DNA of 64,000 bases from an uncultured Desulfovibrio sp. (GTDB lineage: Bacteria; Desulfobacterota; Desulfovibrionia; Desulfovibrionales; Desulfovibrionaceae): assembly GCF_902477725.1 (NCBI RefSeq), contig NZ_CABSIF010000001.1, forward strand, positions 186,001-250,000. Reading direction: 5' to 3'. Positions 43,252 through 51,261 of the stretch are shown piece after piece. A program made the translations under genes and the position numbers. The notes under the pieces were generated by a model. It was not told the origin of the DNA. It was given only the letters and a program-made list of their open reading frames with translations, and did not search any database. The first letter of the stretch is position 1. Each line of letters starts with the position of its first letter.

Positions 43252-43689
43252 TTAGTATGGGTAGGCATCAGATATGGATGCTATTTTATAACTCGATTCA
43301 GTCTTTTTTATATATGCAATCACATAGTACTCAAAGTCTTTACCTTTGAATGTCACAGGAACGACAAAGACTCCATCCGCCATAGAGAGAACACTTTTTA
43401 CAAAAATACAACTTTCCTTAAATTCCAGTGTTTCACCCATTTGCGTGAAGTAATACAAGTCTGATGATCCTTTCTTCTTGAGATACGCAATGAGCGATTC
43501 ATCAACGTATTTCGGCAAGTTTTCATTTTCAAGAATATCATTCTGCTCATAATGTTTGATAATATACCATTCATAAAATTCTTTAACAAATTCCTGCGGT
43601 GTTTGTGCTGCGTCTGCCGCCTTGGGGCAAAAAAAGCCAAGGCACAGTATGCCTGTAAGCGCACAAATAAGTATATTGCGAATGGGCAT
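43252..43689 (-). CDS. Small exported protein, cassette 1, type B (putative immunity protein)
   Basis: A 145-residue protein; ATG 43689 has AGGAATC upstream, and the longer frame above it covers an intergenic hairpin. A Sec signal peptide ends near ADAAQT. The mature part starts TPQEFVKEFYEWY, the same motif as type A, and ends with YVIAYIKK then IASISDAYPY. It is therefore a diverged relative of type A without the C-R-C pair. It precedes type A by 11 bases. Confidence 0.72.
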   Translation of the reverse strand: MPIRNILICALTGILCLGFFCPKAADAAQTPQEFVKEFYEWYIIKHYEQNDILENENLPKYVDESLIAYLKKKGSSDLYYFTQMGETLEFKESCIFVKSVLSMADGVFVVPVTFKGKDFEYYVIAYIKKTESSYKIASISDAYPY

Positions 43690-43718
43690 ATTTTGATTCC
43701 TACGTTTATTTTGCAAAC

Positions 43719-43750
43719 TGCGCCCGGCGAAACACTGCTCACCGGGCGCA
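43719..43750 (-). other. Intergenic hairpin between cassettes 2 and 1
   Basis: TGCGCCCGG (43719-43727) pairs with CCGGGCGCA (43742-43750) around a 14-base loop, 30 bases before the type B start. The same hairpin recurs at 44804-44835. Confidence 0.6.
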
Positions 43751-43854
43751 TACATGAATAACTTTTAAGCGCGGATTGCGGCTGCTTTGAGTGAGCACTG
43801 GAACTAATTTTAGCCTAAATAGCATCTGCCTAGACTCGGCAGCAGCGCAGCGAA

Positions 43855-44319
43855 TCAGTACACAGACTCACGGAAATTAGGTCCATGGGAATCTTCTACC
43901 TTGCTTATGCACATGCGACCCTTTGTTTTTTCCACATAAACTACAATATACGGTGTGTACTCATTCCTAAAGGACACACTCACCGGCACAAGACTGAGAC
44001 TATCGTCCACATCAATGGATTTACCTACCATAAGGTTATCCAGCAATTCTTTTCCAAAGTCTTGCCCCCTAAGATAATAATCAGCGTCACCAACCATCCT
44101 TTTATAATCAAGGCGTACTCTTTTTGCTGTACATTTGCACACGTACTTAAATATGGCATCGTCAAAAACAGGACGATCATCTGTCAGCAGCGATTGCTTC
44201 ATATACCATTTATAAAAATCCTGCACAAAAGACTCCACATCTTGCGCGCGCGCAACTTGTGGGCAGGATTGAAGCAATCCTATTCCAAAAAACAAGCATA
44301 TAAGGAGAAATTTTTTCAT
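43855..44319 (-). CDS. Small exported protein, cassette 2, type A (putative immunity protein)
   Basis: A 154-residue close relative of the cassette 1 type A protein. ATG 44319 is preferred because AGGAAA then sits 7 bases upstream; an ATG two codons earlier is too close to it. The signal peptide ends near VARAQD and the mature start is DVESFVQDFYKWYM. The C-K-C pair (KYVCKCTAKR) takes the place of C-R-C. It follows the type B gene by 17 bases. Confidence 0.75.
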   Translation of the reverse strand: MKKFLLICLFFGIGLLQSCPQVARAQDVESFVQDFYKWYMKQSLLTDDRPVFDDAIFKYVCKCTAKRVRLDYKRMVGDADYYLRGQDFGKELLDNLMVGKSIDVDDSLSLVPVSVSFRNEYTPYIVVYVEKTKGRMCISKVEDSHGPNFRESVY

Positions 44320-44336
44320 ATACATTTCCTGCTAAT

Positions 44337-44774
44337 TTAGTATGGGTAGGCATCGGATATGGATGCAATTTTAAATTCTGATCTCGATTTCTTTACATAC
44401 GCGATTACGACATTATAAAAATCTTTTCCCTTAAATATTACAGGAACAACATACATATCGTCTGTCATAGTAAGAACATTTTTCACAAGCACACGGCAAT
44501 CTTTAAATTGCATCGTTTCGCCCATTTGCGTAAAATAATATAAATCTGGTGATCTTTTCTTTTTGAGATACTCAATAAGTGACTCATCAACATATTCTGG
44601 CAGTTTTCCATCTTCTAGAATATCCTTATGTTCATAATGCTTGGATAGATACCACCCATAAAACTCCTTAACAAATTCTTGCGGTGTTTGTGCTGCGTCT
44701 GCTGCATTTGGGCAAAAAACGCCGAGACACAGCATGCTTGTGAGCACGCAAATAAGCATTTTGCGGATGCACAT
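44337..44774 (-). CDS. Small exported protein, cassette 2, type B (putative immunity protein)
   Basis: A 145-residue protein nearly collinear with the cassette 1 type B protein: signal peptide ending near ADAAQT, TPQEFVKEFYGWYL, and the identical end IASISDAYPY. ATG 44774 has AGGAA upstream. Differences cluster in the central strands (MQFKDCRVLVKNVLTM), as expected of copies that have had time to diverge. Confidence 0.72.
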   Translation of the reverse strand: MCIRKMLICVLTSMLCLGVFCPNAADAAQTPQEFVKEFYGWYLSKHYEHKDILEDGKLPEYVDESLIEYLKKKRSPDLYYFTQMGETMQFKDCRVLVKNVLTMTDDMYVVPVIFKGKDFYNVVIAYVKKSRSEFKIASISDAYPY

Positions 44775-44803
44775 TTTTTTATTCCTACGTTGATTTTGCA
44801 AAC

Positions 44804-44835
44804 TGCGCCCGGCGAAACACTGTTCACCGGGCGCA
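44804..44835 (-). other. Intergenic hairpin between cassettes 3 and 2
   Basis: TGCGCCCGG (44804-44812) pairs with CCGGGCGCA (44827-44835). The loop and flanks are nearly the same as in the hairpin at 43719-43750, marking the repeat unit. Confidence 0.6.
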
Positions 44836-44966
44836 TGCATGAATAACTTTTAAATGCGGATTGCGGCCAGCTTTGAACACGCGAGAGAAGGCATGCCCAG
44901 CACAATCACGCTGATTTCAGCCTGAGAGCACATGGCGCGACGTGACCCATTAATAAGCGCCGCGAA

Positions 44967-45455
44967 TCAGTACACAGGGGCGCGGAAATTAGGCCCAGGA
45001 GAATCTTCTACTTTGCTGATACACATACTGCCATTTGTTTTTTCCACATACACTACAATATATGGGGAGTATTCCTTCCTCATACTAACAGAAACAAGCC
45101 TGAGATTATCACTCACATCTATTGACCCACCGATCTTAAAATCTTCTAACTGCTCTTTTACAACGTCTTGCCCCTTTATATAATAATCAGCGCCATTGCC
45201 GCCGACCCCTCTATTATAGTCAAACTGAACGCGCTTGGCTGTACATCTGCACACGTATTTAAATATGTCTTGATCAAAAACAGGTAGCTTCTCAAACAAC
45301 GGCTGAGGTTGTTTAACAAACGACAGTGATTGCTTAAGATACCACTTATAAAAATCACGAACAAATGACTCCACATCTTGCGCGTGCGCAGATTGTAGGC
45401 ATGGCTGAAGCAGGCTTATGACAAGGGATATGCAGACTAAAAGAAATTTTTTCAT
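44967..45455 (-). CDS. Small exported protein, cassette 3, type A (putative immunity protein)
   Basis: A 162-residue type A protein. It has the common signal peptide (ending SAHAQD), DVESFVRDFYKWYL and the C-R-C pair, plus a unique insertion of about 9 residues (FVKQPQPLF) after the first helix. ATG 45455 has AGGAAAA upstream, 17 bases after the type B stop. Confidence 0.75.
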   Translation of the reverse strand: MKKFLLVCISLVISLLQPCLQSAHAQDVESFVRDFYKWYLKQSLSFVKQPQPLFEKLPVFDQDIFKYVCRCTAKRVQFDYNRGVGGNGADYYIKGQDVVKEQLEDFKIGGSIDVSDNLRLVSVSMRKEYSPYIVVYVEKTNGSMCISKVEDSPGPNFRAPVY

Positions 45456-45472
45456 ATGTATTTTCCTGCAAC

Positions 45473-45913
45473 TTAATATGGGTAAGCGTCTGATACAGAC
45501 GCAATTTTAAAACCAGAGTCAACTTTTTTTACATATGCAATTACAGCACGCTCAAAGTTTTCCCCCTTAAACGTGACAGGGACAACAAAAACATCATCTG
45601 TCATTTTGAGTGTATCTTTCACTACGATACGGCAATCCTTAAATGCCATAGTGCTACTACCGTGTTGTATAAAATAGTATATATCAGAAGACGGCTTGGC
45701 TTTAAGATACTCAACAAGAGATTCCTCAACGTATTCCGGCAGTTTTTCCTCTTCAAGAATGTCTTTATTTTCATAATGCTTAATAAGATACCATTCATAA
45801 AATTCCTTAACAAATTCCTGCGGTGTTTGTGCTGCATCAGATTCCTTAGGGCAAAAAATCCCAAGACACAGCAGGCCTGCGAGCACACAAATAAATATTT
45901 TACGAATGCGCAT
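45473..45913 (-). CDS. Small exported protein, cassette 3, type B (putative immunity protein)
   Basis: A 146-residue type B protein and the first gene after the Rhs toxin gene, 140 bases downstream. The signal peptide ends near SDAAQT, TPQEFVKEFYEWYL follows, and the end is IASVSDAYPY. AGAGGT precedes ATG 45913. Being closest to the toxin gene, it is the best candidate for the cognate immunity protein. This is inference. Confidence 0.74.
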   Translation of the reverse strand: MRIRKIFICVLAGLLCLGIFCPKESDAAQTPQEFVKEFYEWYLIKHYENKDILEEEKLPEYVEESLVEYLKAKPSSDIYYFIQHGSSTMAFKDCRIVVKDTLKMTDDVFVVPVTFKGENFERAVIAYVKKVDSGFKIASVSDAYPY

Positions 45914-45938
45914 GTTTTTATACCTCTATTGTTTGTTG

Positions 45939-45985
45939 CAATACCTGCCTCCGGTGGTGAATACGGGCACCGGAGGCAGGTATTG
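45939..45985 (-). other. Long hairpin between the Rhs gene and the cassette array
   Basis: An inverted repeat of about 18 bp (arms within 45939-45956 and 45968-45985, 11-base loop) lies in the 140-base gap. No T-run follows on the minus strand. It could reduce read-through or shape transcript ends. Confidence 0.6.
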
Positions 45986-46053
45986 GGTGTTGTTATCGTT
46001 TTCGCATGACTAATGCGGAGCTACAAGCTGCTCACCTATATCACTTAGCTCAT

Positions 46054-47847
46054 TTATGATCGCCGGTAAATAACATACGGCGCGTCAACCTCTTGATAGT
46101 CTGTGGCTGCGTATATGCTGTTTTGTCTAAAGTCTGATATCCATCGCTTTCCATCAAACATGGCAGCATGGCCATAGGGGTGTCTTTTAATAGCCTGAAA
46201 AATTACGACATCACCTTTTTGTGGCTTTTCACCCAGAGCCACTGTTCTAAAGCCTACGTCGCGCAAAATGGGCCCAAACCCACAAGCACCGTACTTCGGA
46301 GAAGAATTTAATGAGGTGTTCATTCTTAGCCCACCCGCCTCAATGGCCTGACGGACATACGTTCCACAATCACCAGTGGAATCTTTATGTGATTGTGTTT
46401 GCAAGTGCGCGATGGCCGCGTCGAGATCCCACTTGGGCAATGGTTTGTCATTCGGCAAAATTTCCTCCCTCCGCATCATGCCGTTGCGCGATATGGCAGA
46501 CCGCTTAAGCTCTTCCCTCTCGCTCATGGCATTGCGACCAACATCGGCCCGATATTTAACCTCTCGGGATACTGGCGCTCTCAATTCCTGCCCAGAGGTA
46601 GAATAACCTGCTGCGCCGCCCCCCGCGTTGGTAAACTGACCACCGGCATTGCGTGGATGCTTACTCTCATCCCAGGCCAGCCCGCTGGCATCGTGCCTGT
46701 TGACCGGGTCATCCACGCAATAGTCGTACAGGTCGCCATCGCCGCGCGTGTCGTTTGCAGGGTCAAGCGACATAAATCTGCCAATGCGCGGATCATAGTC
46801 GCGCCAGTTAAATCGTATGAGGTGGGTGTCCCTGTCTTCCAGCCCGGCGCAAAACCCTATGGGCACATAGAGGCAAGGTAAGGAATCATAAACAATTCTG
46901 CCAAAACTGCTGCGCACCACCTCCTTGACCACCTTGCCGTCGGGCCCCACAAACAGGCGTGGCGTGCCCAGATGATCGCAGCAGCACGCCAGCACGAGTG
47001 ACGACAGCGCCGATGCCGCCCCGGCAGGCGCGCTCCCGGTCATTGCCCCTCCCAGAGCGGACTTTTCCGGCTTGCCAGCATCAGAAGGGTTGCGGAACTG
47101 TTGGTATGCCGAGAGGCACTGGCACACTCTTTCTTTACGATTTGCTGCGCCAAACCAGTGCAACCAGCCGTCCGAGCCGTTGCGTTCATTTTCCGGAGCG
47201 GCATCAGCAGCCAAAACCGTTTTGCCCAAGGGGCGAATGACTATCCTGCTCAGGGTGCCGTCCGCATCATAGACATAGCCATACTCCAGCCGAAGTTCAT
47301 GGTCGCGGAAGCCTGCGAGCCTTGCCTGATCGTTCCAGCGGTATTCGCCAGTAATGTCGTTGTGGCGGTACCGCCTGTAAAGCCTTGTGCCCTTGTAGGC
47401 GTAGCGCAGCTCGCAACCGTCATTGAGCTCGGCCCTGCCCAGCATGGTACTGCTGCCGTAGGTAAGGCGAAGGCCGCGCTTGCCTGCGATGCTGCTTACC
47501 GAACCGTATTTGTCATAGGCATAGCGGTTTTGCCCGTCGCTTTCCAACTGGCCTTTGTCATTATAGCTGTAGCGCGATTTTTCCATTGCGCTTGTTGATG
47601 CGGAAGGGCAGCCCTCATACCAGACCTTGCTGCGCACGCGCTGGCCAGAAGCACTGTATTTATATGTTTCCGCAATGGCAGCGTTGTTTTTTACCTCGGT
47701 CAGCCGGCCCTCGGCATCGTAGGCATACTCCAGCACATTTGAGGCCCCGTTAAACTGCTCTGTTTTGCGGGCAATGCGTCCATCCACATCATACTGATAC
47801 TGGATTGCCAGGCCATTTTGTCTTCTCACCACTTGCGCGTCACGCAT
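46054..47847 (-). CDS. Short Rhs protein with C-terminal CHAP-like amidase toxin domain
   Basis: A 597-residue Rhs/YD-repeat protein, far shorter than the usual 1400 or so. ATG 47847 has AGAGG upstream and an in-frame stop just before it, so no N-terminal PAAR or membrane region is present. YD repeats fill residues about 15-200. The Rhs core runs to about 390 with CDHLGTPR (290-297) and YDPRIGRFMSLDP, ending in DASGL where full Rhs proteins usually have DPxGL. The variable C-terminus (471-597) has C494 in GDCGTYVRQAIEAGG, GDVVIF, H560 in HPYGHAAMFDG and D572 in WISDFRQ. This is the catalytic layout of CHAP/NlpC-type peptidoglycan amidases seen in antibacterial effectors. Export route is not visible. 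Confidence 0.85.
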   Translation of the reverse strand: MRDAQVVRRQNGLAIQYQYDVDGRIARKTEQFNGASNVLEYAYDAEGRLTEVKNNAAIAETYKYSASGQRVRSKVWYEGCPSASTSAMEKSRYSYNDKGQLESDGQNRYAYDKYGSVSSIAGKRGLRLTYGSSTMLGRAELNDGCELRYAYKGTRLYRRYRHNDITGEYRWNDQARLAGFRDHELRLEYGYVYDADGTLSRIVIRPLGKTVLAADAAPENERNGSDGWLHWFGAANRKERVCQCLSAYQQFRNPSDAGKPEKSALGGAMTGSAPAGAASALSSLVLACCCDHLGTPRLFVGPDGKVVKEVVRSSFGRIVYDSLPCLYVPIGFCAGLEDRDTHLIRFNWRDYDPRIGRFMSLDPANDTRGDGDLYDYCVDDPVNRHDASGLAWDESKHPRNAGGQFTNAGGGAAGYSTSGQELRAPVSREVKYRADVGRNAMSEREELKRSAISRNGMMRREEILPNDKPLPKWDLDAAIAHLQTQSHKDSTGDCGTYVRQAIEAGGLRMNTSLNSSPKYGACGFGPILRDVGFRTVALGEKPQKGDVVIFQAIKRHPYGHAAMFDGKRWISDFRQNSIYAATDYQEVDAPYVIYRRS

Positions 47848-48051
47848 AAGAACCTCTTTGATTTTTGTTCATTCCAAGAATTTCACGCATGGATTTCCAA
47901 ATCTGCGGGCTGCTAGATTGGTCACCACACTTCAAGTCGGGGGCCGAACAAAATAAATGCCACAAAAATTTTATTCTGTAAGACTGAAACATTTCAGTAA
48001 ACTGGAGGTAAATTTTTTGCGCATGCAACACTAATAATATGTGATATTTCA

Positions 48052-48065
48052 GCTATTTAAATAGC
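48052..48065. promoter_or_regulatory. Perfect palindrome GCTATTTAAATAGC upstream of the Rhs gene
   Basis: A 14-base perfect palindrome about 205 bases before the Rhs start codon. It is a candidate operator, although AT-rich palindromes can arise by chance. Confidence 0.35.
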
Positions 48066-48208
48066 GACACATGAGGGCAAAGAAAGTTGCAAATTTTCAC
48101 TACATTTATAACTATATGATTTTATTTAATAAAAAAATGATTAAATTTTGCATTTTTTTACTTCATAAAACTTACAACTCTCTAATATAATACAATTTTT
48201 TGTAAAAT

Positions 48209-48242
48209 AAAAAGTGATGCCTTTTTTAAGACATCACTTTTT
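48209..48242 (-). terminator. Bidirectional Rho-independent terminator
   Basis: An 11-bp stem (AAAAAGTGATG at 48209-48219 with 48232-48242) has T-rich tails on both strands. It lies about 140 bases past the chemoreceptor stop on the minus strand. Confidence 0.75.
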
Positions 48243-48383
48243 GCCGCGCATGAATCGCTCGTGAATCTGCGCAATTTGGAGACAGAAGCTTCAGCCGCAT
48301 GGGTAAGCGATAAGGCCCGGTATGAAGCATCTGGTAAAAATGTGCCTTGCCCACCGCCATAGGCGAGGCATTCGGCGTAGTTG

Positions 48384-50162
48384 CTACGCGCCAGACTTCA
48401 TCTTTTGCACCAGGCCCTGCAAATCGCGCGTCTGCCCCGCCAACTGCTCCACAGCCTGGGCGGACTTGCTCATAATCGAAGCTGTATCGCGCGAAATACC
48501 ATTGATTTCTTCAATACTGCGGGTGATTTCTTCCGATGTGGCAGACTGTTCTTCGCTGGCGGTGGCAATGGCGCGCACCTGATCGCTCGCGCCGTCAACC
48601 ATGGTCACAATCTCCCGCAGCACCTCGCCGCAACGCCCGGCCAGTTCCGTTGTGCGCTCCACAGCGGCAAGGGCACGCTCCATATTTTCTATGTTGGCGC
48701 TGGTGCCGCTCTGGATTCCGCTGACAGCCTCGCCCACCTCGCGGGTGGCCCCCATGGTTTTTTCCGCCAGTTTGCGCACCTCGTCCGCCACCACGGCAAA
48801 GCCGCGCCCGGCGTCGCCAGCCCTCGCCGCCTCAATGGCAGCGTTCAAGGCCAGCAGGTTGGTCTGATCCGCAATATCTGAAATGACAGACATGATCTGC
48901 CCGATATTGCCCACCATGCCGCCCAGCGTATCCATGGAATTTTTCAGCTCGGCGGAGACGCGCCGCACCTCGCCCATGCCGTCCACCACCTGATGCATGA
49001 CGCCGGAACCTTCATTGGCCCTGTTGTGCGCGACATCCGTGCTTTGCGCGGTACTGGCGGCATTCCGGGCAACCTCAAGCACGGTGGCGTTCATCTGCTC
49101 AATGGCTGTGGCGGCCTCGCCCACGCGGGCGGACTGGCGTTCCGCACCAAGGCTGGCCTGGCGCACCTGCGCAGATATATCCCCGGAAACGGACGAAATC
49201 CCCTCCACCGCGCGTTCAAGCTGCGCGGCGGCTTCCATCATGCCCTCCGCCCTGGCTCGTTCTGCCGCGGCCTTGGCGGCCTGAGCTTCTTCCGCAGCCT
49301 GCCGGGCACGGCGGCCTTCTTCCGCTGCCTCGGCGCTTTTGTGCTCGGTTTCGGCTATCTTGCCCTTGAGCGTGCCCACCATGCCCTCAATGCTGTCGCG
49401 CAGCGCGGCCATTTCCGCACTGTAACTGCCGCTGGCCCGGGCCTCGAGGTCTCCGCCAGCCACGGCGCGCGCAAAGCTGATCACCCGCCCCAGAGGCCGG
49501 GTTACAGACAGCAGCACCAGCAGGGCAATACCTGCGCCGCACACCACGCTGCCGCAAATGGAAATCAGCAGCAGGCGCTCTGTGCCGCGCGTTTGTTCGG
49601 CCAGTTCTCGCTGGCTGGATACCACGCGTTCCATGAACTGGGTTTCCAGCGCTTCCAGATTTTTTTCGGTAGTATGAACGTGATTCTTGTAGGTTGTGTA
49701 GTAGGCATTGGCCTGTGCGGCACTCATGCCGCCAGAACCGGAGGTTATATCTGAAGAAGTGCGACGCACCACGGCATCGTAAGCTGCAAATGCCTGTGCT
49801 GCCTCCTGCGCCAGGGCCTCGGCCTTGGCTCCGGCCTGAGGATTGCCCCGCAGGGCGGCCTCCAGCTTTCGCAGGGTCTCGCCCAGTTCAGACGCTATTT
49901 CACCCAGCTTGCCCAGATATCCTTTGAGCGCTTTGCTGTCGTCCATGTTCAGCAGGATGTCTTTTTCAGCCTTGCGGTAAAGCTGCATGTCCAGAGATGC
50001 TTCGTGCAGCAGATTGATGGTGGGTAGTTCATGCCTGCCCAGCATGCCCAGCGTCTCGCGCTGCGCGCGCAAGGCCAACATGGCCAAGCTGCCGGATATG
50101 GCAAAAATCAGCAGAATCACGCCAAAACCGCTTGCCAGTTTAACCCGAAGCGACATGCCCAT
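48384..50162 (-). CDS. Methyl-accepting chemotaxis protein (third receptor)
   Basis: A 592-residue chemoreceptor. ATG 50162 follows GGAGG; a GTG four codons upstream overlaps that ribosome site. It has membrane helix 1 (about 10-33), a periplasmic helical domain of about 160 residues, membrane helix 2 (about 197-221), HAMP, an Ala/Glu coiled coil and a signalling domain with tip ADQTNLLALNAAIEAARAG near residue 431. Outside the tip it differs clearly from the pair at 20-25 kb, so it is not part of that duplication. The ligand is unknown. Confidence 0.92.
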   Translation of the reverse strand: MGMSLRVKLASGFGVILLIFAISGSLAMLALRAQRETLGMLGRHELPTINLLHEASLDMQLYRKAEKDILLNMDDSKALKGYLGKLGEIASELGETLRKLEAALRGNPQAGAKAEALAQEAAQAFAAYDAVVRRTSSDITSGSGGMSAAQANAYYTTYKNHVHTTEKNLEALETQFMERVVSSQRELAEQTRGTERLLLISICGSVVCGAGIALLVLLSVTRPLGRVISFARAVAGGDLEARASGSYSAEMAALRDSIEGMVGTLKGKIAETEHKSAEAAEEGRRARQAAEEAQAAKAAAERARAEGMMEAAAQLERAVEGISSVSGDISAQVRQASLGAERQSARVGEAATAIEQMNATVLEVARNAASTAQSTDVAHNRANEGSGVMHQVVDGMGEVRRVSAELKNSMDTLGGMVGNIGQIMSVISDIADQTNLLALNAAIEAARAGDAGRGFAVVADEVRKLAEKTMGATREVGEAVSGIQSGTSANIENMERALAAVERTTELAGRCGEVLREIVTMVDGASDQVRAIATASEEQSATSEEITRSIEEINGISRDTASIMSKSAQAVEQLAGQTRDLQGLVQKMKSGA

Positions 50163-50360
50163 AGTGTCCTCCACTATGTGGATAAATCGTGAGGGGATCT
50201 ATTTTGATAGTCCTACCTACGCACCGCACCTGTCAATGACAGTTATGGCCCACGCCGCAAAATGCATGCATGGCGTTGCCTTCTTGCCTGAACTGTATCA
50301 TTTTGAAGATCACGCACGGCTGCACAGCAGGCCGCGCCGAACCCCAGCAAGGAGAATCCC

Positions 50361-50762
50361 GTGAGCGCCAACATCAGCGAACAGGCCCTGACAAGCCTTA
50401 TCAAATGGCTGCGCAACCGCCATGGCGAAGTTATGGCGGCGGAGGCGCAGGCCCTTGCCCGCCTTGACGCCGGGGATACCCCCGGCCATAATGAACATAT
50501 GCGCCTCAAGGCCGAACTGCTTGCAGCCATGGCCGAAGACGCCAAGCCCCTGCTTGAGCCTCTGCCGGGCGAAACGCGCTTCAATTACGCACTCGCTCTA
50601 GAAGGCTTTTCGGCAAGTGCCAGAATGTCTTTGCGTCTGAACTCAATTTTTTATATGTCAGCCCTGCTCTACCCCGATGATCACAAGCCGGGACAGCCCG
50701 ACAACCTCACTCTGTGCATTGACCGCATGGAAAAAATGGCCCTTGATTTCAGAACAGAATAA
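50361..50762 (+). CDS. Conserved-looking hypothetical protein, 133 residues
   Basis: The GTG start at 50361 has AAGGAG seven bases upstream, and a clear terminator follows the stop, so this is a real single-gene unit. The product is soluble and mostly helical (ISEQALTSLIKWLRNRHGEV, HMRLKAELLAAMAED) with no signal peptide, metal motif or recognisable domain. I do not recognise the family. Confidence 0.7.
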   Translation: MSANISEQALTSLIKWLRNRHGEVMAAEAQALARLDAGDTPGHNEHMRLKAELLAAMAEDAKPLLEPLPGETRFNYALALEGFSASARMSLRLNSIFYMSALLYPDDHKPGQPDNLTLCIDRMEKMALDFRTE

Positions 50763-50780
50763 TCCGGGTCTGAAATTTTG

Positions 50781-50806
50781 ACCTTGCCGATAGCTGGCAA
50801 GGTTTT
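50781..50806 (+). terminator. Rho-independent terminator after the 133-residue gene
   Basis: An 8-bp stem (ACCTTGCC at 50781-50788 with GGCAAGGT at 50796-50803), 7-base loop, then TTTTATCTT. Confidence 0.75.
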
Positions 50807-50877
50807 ATCTTGAAAACAGCAAGGCCGCAGGCAGCACCCAAGCGCTGACGGCTCAATACCCCACAAGGAGATCCCCC

Positions 50878-51261
50878 ATGAAGCTTCTGCACATAGCTCT
50901 CGCTGCCGTGCTCTGCCTTTGGGCCGCCTCTGCCCAAGCCAACCCCGCCGCAACCGATGCGCCCAAGGTTGATAAATTTGCCCTTATGGATACCAACAAG
51001 GACGGCAAGGTATCCTACGAGGAATTCAAGGCGTACTTCCCCAACATGCGCGAAGAAGCCTTTGCCGTTATTGACAAAAATGGCGATAAAGTTATTAACC
51101 GCGCTGAATGGGACGAATTTGTGTCCAACCATTCCTCCGGCCACATGGGCGGCAGCATGGGCAACATGATGGGCGGCCAGGGCGGCATGCCCGGCAACGA
51201 CATGATGCCCACCCCCGGCAGCGCAGACATGCCCCTGGTGACGCCCCCCAATGGCAAATAA
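50878..51261 (+). CDS. Exported EF-hand calcium-binding protein
   Basis: A 127-residue protein with a Sec signal peptide ending near SAQANP. Two EF-hand loops are visible: DTNKDGKVSYEEF (about 38-50) with all usual calcium-ligand positions, and DKNGDKVINRAEW, in which the sixth loop position is K rather than the usual G. The C-terminus is rich in G and M (HMGGSMGNMMGG). AAGGAG precedes the ATG. It would act in the periplasm as a calcium binder or sensor; the Met/His tail could also bind copper, which is speculation. Confidence 0.85.
   Translation: MKLLHIALAAVLCLWAASAQANPAATDAPKVDKFALMDTNKDGKVSYEEFKAYFPNMREEAFAVIDKNGDKVINRAEWDEFVSNHSSGHMGGSMGNMMGGQGGMPGNDMMPTPGSADMPLVTPPNGK

Larger units (their letters stand above)
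42719..45913 (-). repeat. Three tandem copies of a two-gene cassette
   Basis: Type A stops lie at 42770, 43855 and 44967, a period of 1085 and 1112 bases. Intergenic DNA also repeats: 43705-43795 resembles 44796-44886, and the segment TCAGCCTGAGAGCACAT recurs at about 42720 and 44919. The array is AT-richer than its surroundings. Confidence 0.85.
47848..48383. other. Very AT-rich region upstream of the Rhs gene
   Basis: About 500 bases with the lowest GC in the window. It should hold the Rhs promoter but no box pair stands out. It contains a 14-base palindrome (48052-48065) and the terminator of the chemoreceptor gene (48209-48242). I see no Rhs remnant, integrase or transposase. Confidence 0.6.

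Noticed and set aside
42719..45985. CRISPR-like array
   Set aside because: The repeated DNA has a period of about 1.1 kb and consists of coding genes with intergenic hairpins; no short repeats with spacers are present anywhere in the window.
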